Below, piece after piece: positions 59,949 through 64,000 of a DNA stretch of 64,000 nucleotides. A model generated the notes under the pieces. The model was not told where the DNA came from. It saw only the letters and a program-made list of their open reading frames with translations, and did no database searches. This DNA is from Bigelowiella natans CCMP2755. Taxonomy: Eukaryota > Cercozoa > Chlorarachniophyceae. Within the stretch, counting starts at the first letter, position 1, and every line of letters starts with the position of its first letter. Position numbers and translations under genes: made by a program. Where the stretch lies: contig ADNK01001134.1 of the NCBI GenBank assembly GCA_000320545.1, positions 7,501 to 71,500 of the forward strand, given 5' to 3'.

Positions 59949-62034
59949 TGAAATGATAGTGTGATGATGAGCATTGTTTAGGTATGTGATAAAGGGCCGA
60001 AGACACCCCGACGAGGTAGTATGAGTTCGTAATTGTTGATATATTTCAATTCAATCATATCTGAAAGAAAAGCAGCTAGTAATAAGCAATAGATTGCCAT
60101 GTCACACACCCACGAAGTAATGATGCTCATGATCTACTAACCGGAGATCGATGCTGCTCGAGCTATGGAACTTCACCATACTTATCATCATTAACATCAT
60201 CATTATTATCATCATCACCTTCATCCTCCTCCTCCTCCTCCTCTGACAATGACGTATGGTTACTTCTAATAAAACAATAAGGTATATTTCTCCATTACTT
60301 TATACGGAGCAAATACCTTTGCTGGATTCGCAGATCGGTACTACTACTACTACTACTACTACTACTGCATCAAATAGACAGCCTCTCGTTCCACAGCCAT
60401 GCTGCTGCAGTTGATCGATACTGTCATGTATGAGCTTAAGATACCGATAATGTGCAATGTTGGCCAGAGATTCCATCAAATATGGAAACACAACAATATA
60501 GGAGAAGGATCATCACCATCATCATCATCATCTTCTTCATTATCATCACCACCATCATCATCATTATCACCTTCATCATTGCAAGAGCCTTTTTCTTCTT
60601 CCACATTATTTATCATTGCACAACTGCATCCTCCTCTATCCTCCCCCCCCCCTCCTCCTCCTCGAACATAACGACAAGGGTCATCGGCGAGATGAATGAC
60701 CGCAAACTAATCCCTTCTGCCCCCCCTCACTCTGAGAAGAACACCAGCAGCGGCGTCAATGACGGTACTATATAGCCAGAGGAAGATGTACCGGTGGCCA
60801 TATTCTTCGCCGCCCCCGTGAATGCTTTTTATCTTGAGCACGTAGTAGTAGTAGGAGGAGGAGGAGGCTCTGCTAGCTTGTCGCCTTCTTGCTGGGTGCG
60901 ACATGGTGAACGAATGTGTTTCTGTGCTCTTTCTAAAGAGGAGACGCATCGTACTACTTTGAGTTGTACATTACTCCGGAAAGGCCGGTTAGTGATAACA
61001 GTGACAGCAGCAGCAGCAGTAGTAGTAGTAGTAGTAGTAGTAATGATACAGCAGGAGATGAGCGAAGCAAACGTACCCGTAGTGCTAGCATGCCCCCCCC
61101 CCCCACAACCACACAGAGAAGGAGGCGTCTGGTGTCACATGCAGGGAACCAAGCACATATTATTAAACACAATGTTGATGTCTTTATTTCGAGTCTCTCC
61201 TCGGTATCTTCTTGAGAATTGCATCATCCTCTGCTCCTTTGGGCAGGTAGGATCACGAAACTGGCTGCGGTTGACACCGAACGTGACCTGTGTTATTACG
61301 CGGCACTATTTCGAGCGGGTAATAACCTGCTGTGTAGCCAAAAACACGGCGGACTTCGGGCAGATTATGATTAGCAATGATGATGATGATGATGGTGAGA
61401 TGATGGTGATGATGGTGACGATGATGATGATCCTGTCCACGCACAGCCATCTTACACTACTGACTACAACAATTCGTAATGATACGCATTATTGAGCACC
61501 ACTGCTTGCTGGTCGCGACGATGTTTGCGACTTGTGAGAGGAGAGAGGAATGAGGGGGGGTACGGTTGAGCACGAGCACAACCCATTGATTCCACGTACT
61601 TCCTATCGATGCGCGCACTAACACTTGCATGCATACATTTGGCTCCCCCCCCCCCATCCCCCTTTTTTATGAACGTAAGGTCGGAACTCCAGCTGCTGTG
61701 GACCCGACGGTTGAGCGTCGGATCGATATGAGGTGCGGTAGTAGTGGAATAGGCGACATAAATTAGAGTGAATTGTGTTTAAGAGAGGTGGGGCATAAAA
61801 ACGCAGGCAGCACTAGCCAAGCATAGTCAATGTCTGTTATTCTTGGCGTGTGTGAGCGGATTTGCTTCCTGACGAAATCTGCAGAAGTTGTTTTTTAAGA
61901 ATCGGTAGTCCTTCCTAGTGATCGACATCGCTATCATCATCATCATCATCATCATCATTTTGTTGGAGAGTTCTATAATTACTTTGCCATTGTTATAATC
62001 ATCGATCGCTACGCACTATCTATTCTCTCTTTCC

Positions 62035-62091
<57 letters not shown>

Positions 62092-62212
62092 TCACTCACA
62101 CACACACAAACAGTATCTCAAATCTGGGCCTAAATGCTGGAGCTCAGCCGCAATCCCCTCTCCCTGACCTCGAGATGTCGCAACGACTGAAACTTGTGGT
62201 AGGAGGCCATGC

Positions 62213-62254
<42 letters not shown>

Positions 62255-63029
62255 TCTCTTTCTTGCACTAATCGGAGCATAATTGAACAACCAAGACGCC
62301 ATCTCTAATCAGGAGGAATTTGTGCGCGAAAGGACCGTAGGAAGGCCCAAGCAAGATCCAACCAAGGTAAAAAACGTCTCCACCATCATCGTAATACCCG
62401 CTGTCGCGCTCATCACCATCATCACCGTCACCATCATCACCATCATCATCATCACCATCATCATCTTCATCATATTTCATCGTCGAGCCGTAGCGAATTA
62501 GTGACGTATAATGGCGGATAACAACCTACCTCAGGCCCCTCCTTGGTTTTCGTTTCAACCGAATACAATAGGGAAGCCCGCGATGTGGGGGGGGGAGGGG
62601 AACAACGACGATGGAGGCATGGGGGCAGTCGATATAGCTTACGCGGCTGGTAGTAGTTGTATTATTATTATAGCATGATGCGGTTATGTGGTATATGTAG
62701 CTTCTAGCCTATTTATTTTTATTTTTTATTTTTTTTTTGAATGGTGGTAAGTAGTAGGGTTTGTTGTGTTTTTCCTTCTCCTTCTACGTCTCCTCCTCCT
62801 CCCTCCTTCTTCATCACGAACCAACACTATGTGCGTGTAGGTTTCTTCAAATTGGAGGAGGGCCAGTCGATAGAGCTGACGGGGAAGATCCCAAAATGTA
62901 CTACTACTCCTACTACTACTACTACTACTACTACCACTGCAAACAAATATGCCCTCATGATTCGAATGTGCTTACAGTGCAGAAAACCAAAATATTCTTG
63001 TCATCATCACCTTCATCACCATTATGATT

Positions 63030-63064
<35 letters not shown>

Positions 63065-63245
63065 TAATATTCACAAGAAAAACACTATCAAACAACCAGG
63101 TGCGTTTGCAAATGTCGTGCTATGGAATCGGTAGTAGTAGTAGTAGTAGAAGTAGTAGTAATAGTAGTAGTTCTTATTCGTGTTGTTCTTCTTGTGCTCT
63201 GCGATAACAGACAGCTCCATATCTATGATTGTGCGACACTGAAGG

Positions 63246-63281
<36 letters not shown>

Positions 63282-63383
63282 CCCCCCCCCCCTCCCCCCC
63301 CTCTAGCCCTCTTCTCTCTTACAGATGCAGATATTTCTTATGCCTTCACACACCCGCGATTGAATAGCTCATATATGATGGTA

Positions 63384-63415
<32 letters not shown>

Positions 63416-63515
63416 CAGGTTTCTCCAGTCGCTGGATTACGAGCACCGTGCCGTCTCCCTCAATCGGAAGTGATGACGCTAATCTTTGGCCTTTTCGTTT
63501 TCATTATTGTTATTC

Positions 63516-63520
<5 letters not shown>
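57452..63520 (+). CDS. Secreted/membrane protein of a bacterial-looking uncharacterised family, 21 exons
   Basis: Exons: 57452-57538, 57655-57689, 58082-58153, 58544-58564, 58990-59015, 59188-59240, 59469-59505, 59603-59621, 59982-60015, 60782-60841, 60939-60987, 61247-61318, 61680-61732, 62114-62198, 62313-62366, 62535-62649, 62841-62897, 63100-63130, 63211-63230, 63325-63380, 63419-63520 (TAG). All junctions fit except 60841/60939, where phase disagrees and a piece is missing or misread. A signal peptide (MRLTVSILLAVVAAVLLP) comes first. The body has LLRTGMEFYVEQSPKHP, VSPTRKLMGDNP, YVIKGRR, NWLRLTPNV, VITRHYF and SISNLGLNAG. Then come FSFQPNTIG, GAVDIAYAAGFFKLEEGQ and FANVVLWNRQLHIYDY. The C-terminus has a membrane span (LIFGLFVFIIVI). 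The order of GDNP, Y-I-G, NWL-L, RxYF and NVVLWNR-L--YDY recalls uncharacterised bacterial proteins, tentatively DUF1214-like. Function is unknown. Confidence 0.62.
59069..59126. repeat. (TA)n microsatellite
   Basis: Two runs of TA in the intron between exons 58990-59015 and 59188-59240. Confidence 0.95.
59251..59286. repeat. (CA)n microsatellite
   Basis: Just inside the next intron, about 10 bp after the donor at 59241. Confidence 0.95.
59917..59948. repeat. (GAT)n microsatellite
   Basis: In the intron upstream of the exon at 59982. Confidence 0.92.
62038..62108. repeat. Compound (CT)n(CA)n microsatellite upstream of an acceptor
   Basis: It ends about 5 bp before the acceptor of the exon at 62114, so it supplies the pyrimidine tract. 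Confidence 0.92.
62218..62249. repeat. (TA)n microsatellite
   Basis: In the intron 62199-62312. Confidence 0.95.
63024..63064. repeat. (CAT)n microsatellite
   Basis: In the intron before the 31-nt exon at 63100. Confidence 0.93.
63250..63302 (+). repeat. (CT)n and poly-C tract
   Basis: A CT run then a C-rich run ends about 22 bp before the acceptor of exon 63325-63380. Confidence 0.92.
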
Positions 63521-63550
<30 letters not shown>

Positions 63551-63763
63551 AGGTAGTAGTAATAGATTCGTTGTTCCATTTCTGCCCCCTCTACCACCCT
63601 GTTTATAAACAACGGCCGCTCATGTAGCATCAGCAAGAGTGTATGCTACTTTCGCAGAGAATAGTCTTGATTGTAAAGCCGTTGTATAGAACTTTACACC
63701 ATTCTGTTATCAACACCTTCATCATCACCTTCATCGGCCTCCTCATGATTATCATGATCATCA

Positions 63764-63805
<42 letters not shown>

Positions 63806-63905
63806 ATATGACTAAAGGCAAATGACATTGTCTACCGAGGGGACTTACAAGATCTTACTTTCTTCCGCACCCCCAAGTGAGGGGGAAAATGAAATATAAT
63901 ATATT

Positions 63906-63944
<39 letters not shown>

Positions 63945-64000
63945 TTAATGGAGAATAGTCGTCTCACATTATATTCATTCTGGATGAATATTATAATTAA
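63521..64000. other. Right end of window, no gene seen
   Basis: 3' flank with (AGT)n from 63517, (CT)n at 63767-63803 and (GT)n at 63912-63942. No coding segment is supported. Confidence 0.5.

Noticed and set aside
62511-62534. ATG as start of a separate last gene (MADNNLPQ...)
   Set aside because: An acceptor at 62534 joins the following GCC CCT CCT exon in frame to the exon ending 62366, so the ATG lies in an intron.

Overview
The window is nuclear DNA of a eukaryote. Every confidently read gene is split by GT-AG introns that restore the reading frame exactly, and the products are eukaryotic: CLP1, a RAD6-type E2, RAD1 of the 9-1-1 clamp, a RAB11-type GTPase and adenosine deaminase. Three proteins suggest a protist, most likely a flagellated alga of the stramenopile kind: a P-loop protein with a GLNGIRKT motif, an androglobin-like protein of the kind linked to motile cilia, and a protein with a signal-plus-transit-like N-terminus. 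That placement is inference. I saw no rRNA, tRNA or CRISPR array.

Layout from left to right: CLP1 (+, 5' end outside the window); E2 (-); thrombospondin-repeat membrane protein (+); family-16-type methyltransferase (+); RAD1 (-); 17-exon acyl-CoA dehydrogenase (+); androglobin-like protein (-); RAB11-type GTPase (+); GH5 beta-glucanase (-); zeta-fold P-loop protein (+); adenosine deaminase (-); a complete Ty3/gypsy-type LTR retrotransposon on the - strand (40653-46366, two 326-bp LTRs that look identical, TCCA target duplication); a putative alpha/beta-hydrolase-fold membrane protein (-); a CMR1-like/PUA-like fusion protein (+); a putative plastid-targeted membrane protein (-); and a 21-exon secreted or membrane protein of a bacterial-looking family (+).

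Genes mostly alternate in strand, giving short head-to-head spacers (about 0.2-1.2 kb) and longer tail-to-tail spacers. Every spacer that receives a gene 3' end holds a stretch crowded with CTAG, TGCA, GCATGC, TCTAGA and GTGCAC palindromes; the head-to-head spacers lack it. The retrotransposon sits in one such stretch. Introns are loaded with microsatellites (CAT, CTA, CTT, GA, CA, TA), some forming the pyrimidine tract before the acceptor, and several exons are only 18-37 nt.

Exon limits were worked out by hand from splice dinucleotides, reading frame and remembered family patterns. Unresolved junctions are stated in the entries. The genes do not form an operon or one pathway; they are ordinary neighbours.
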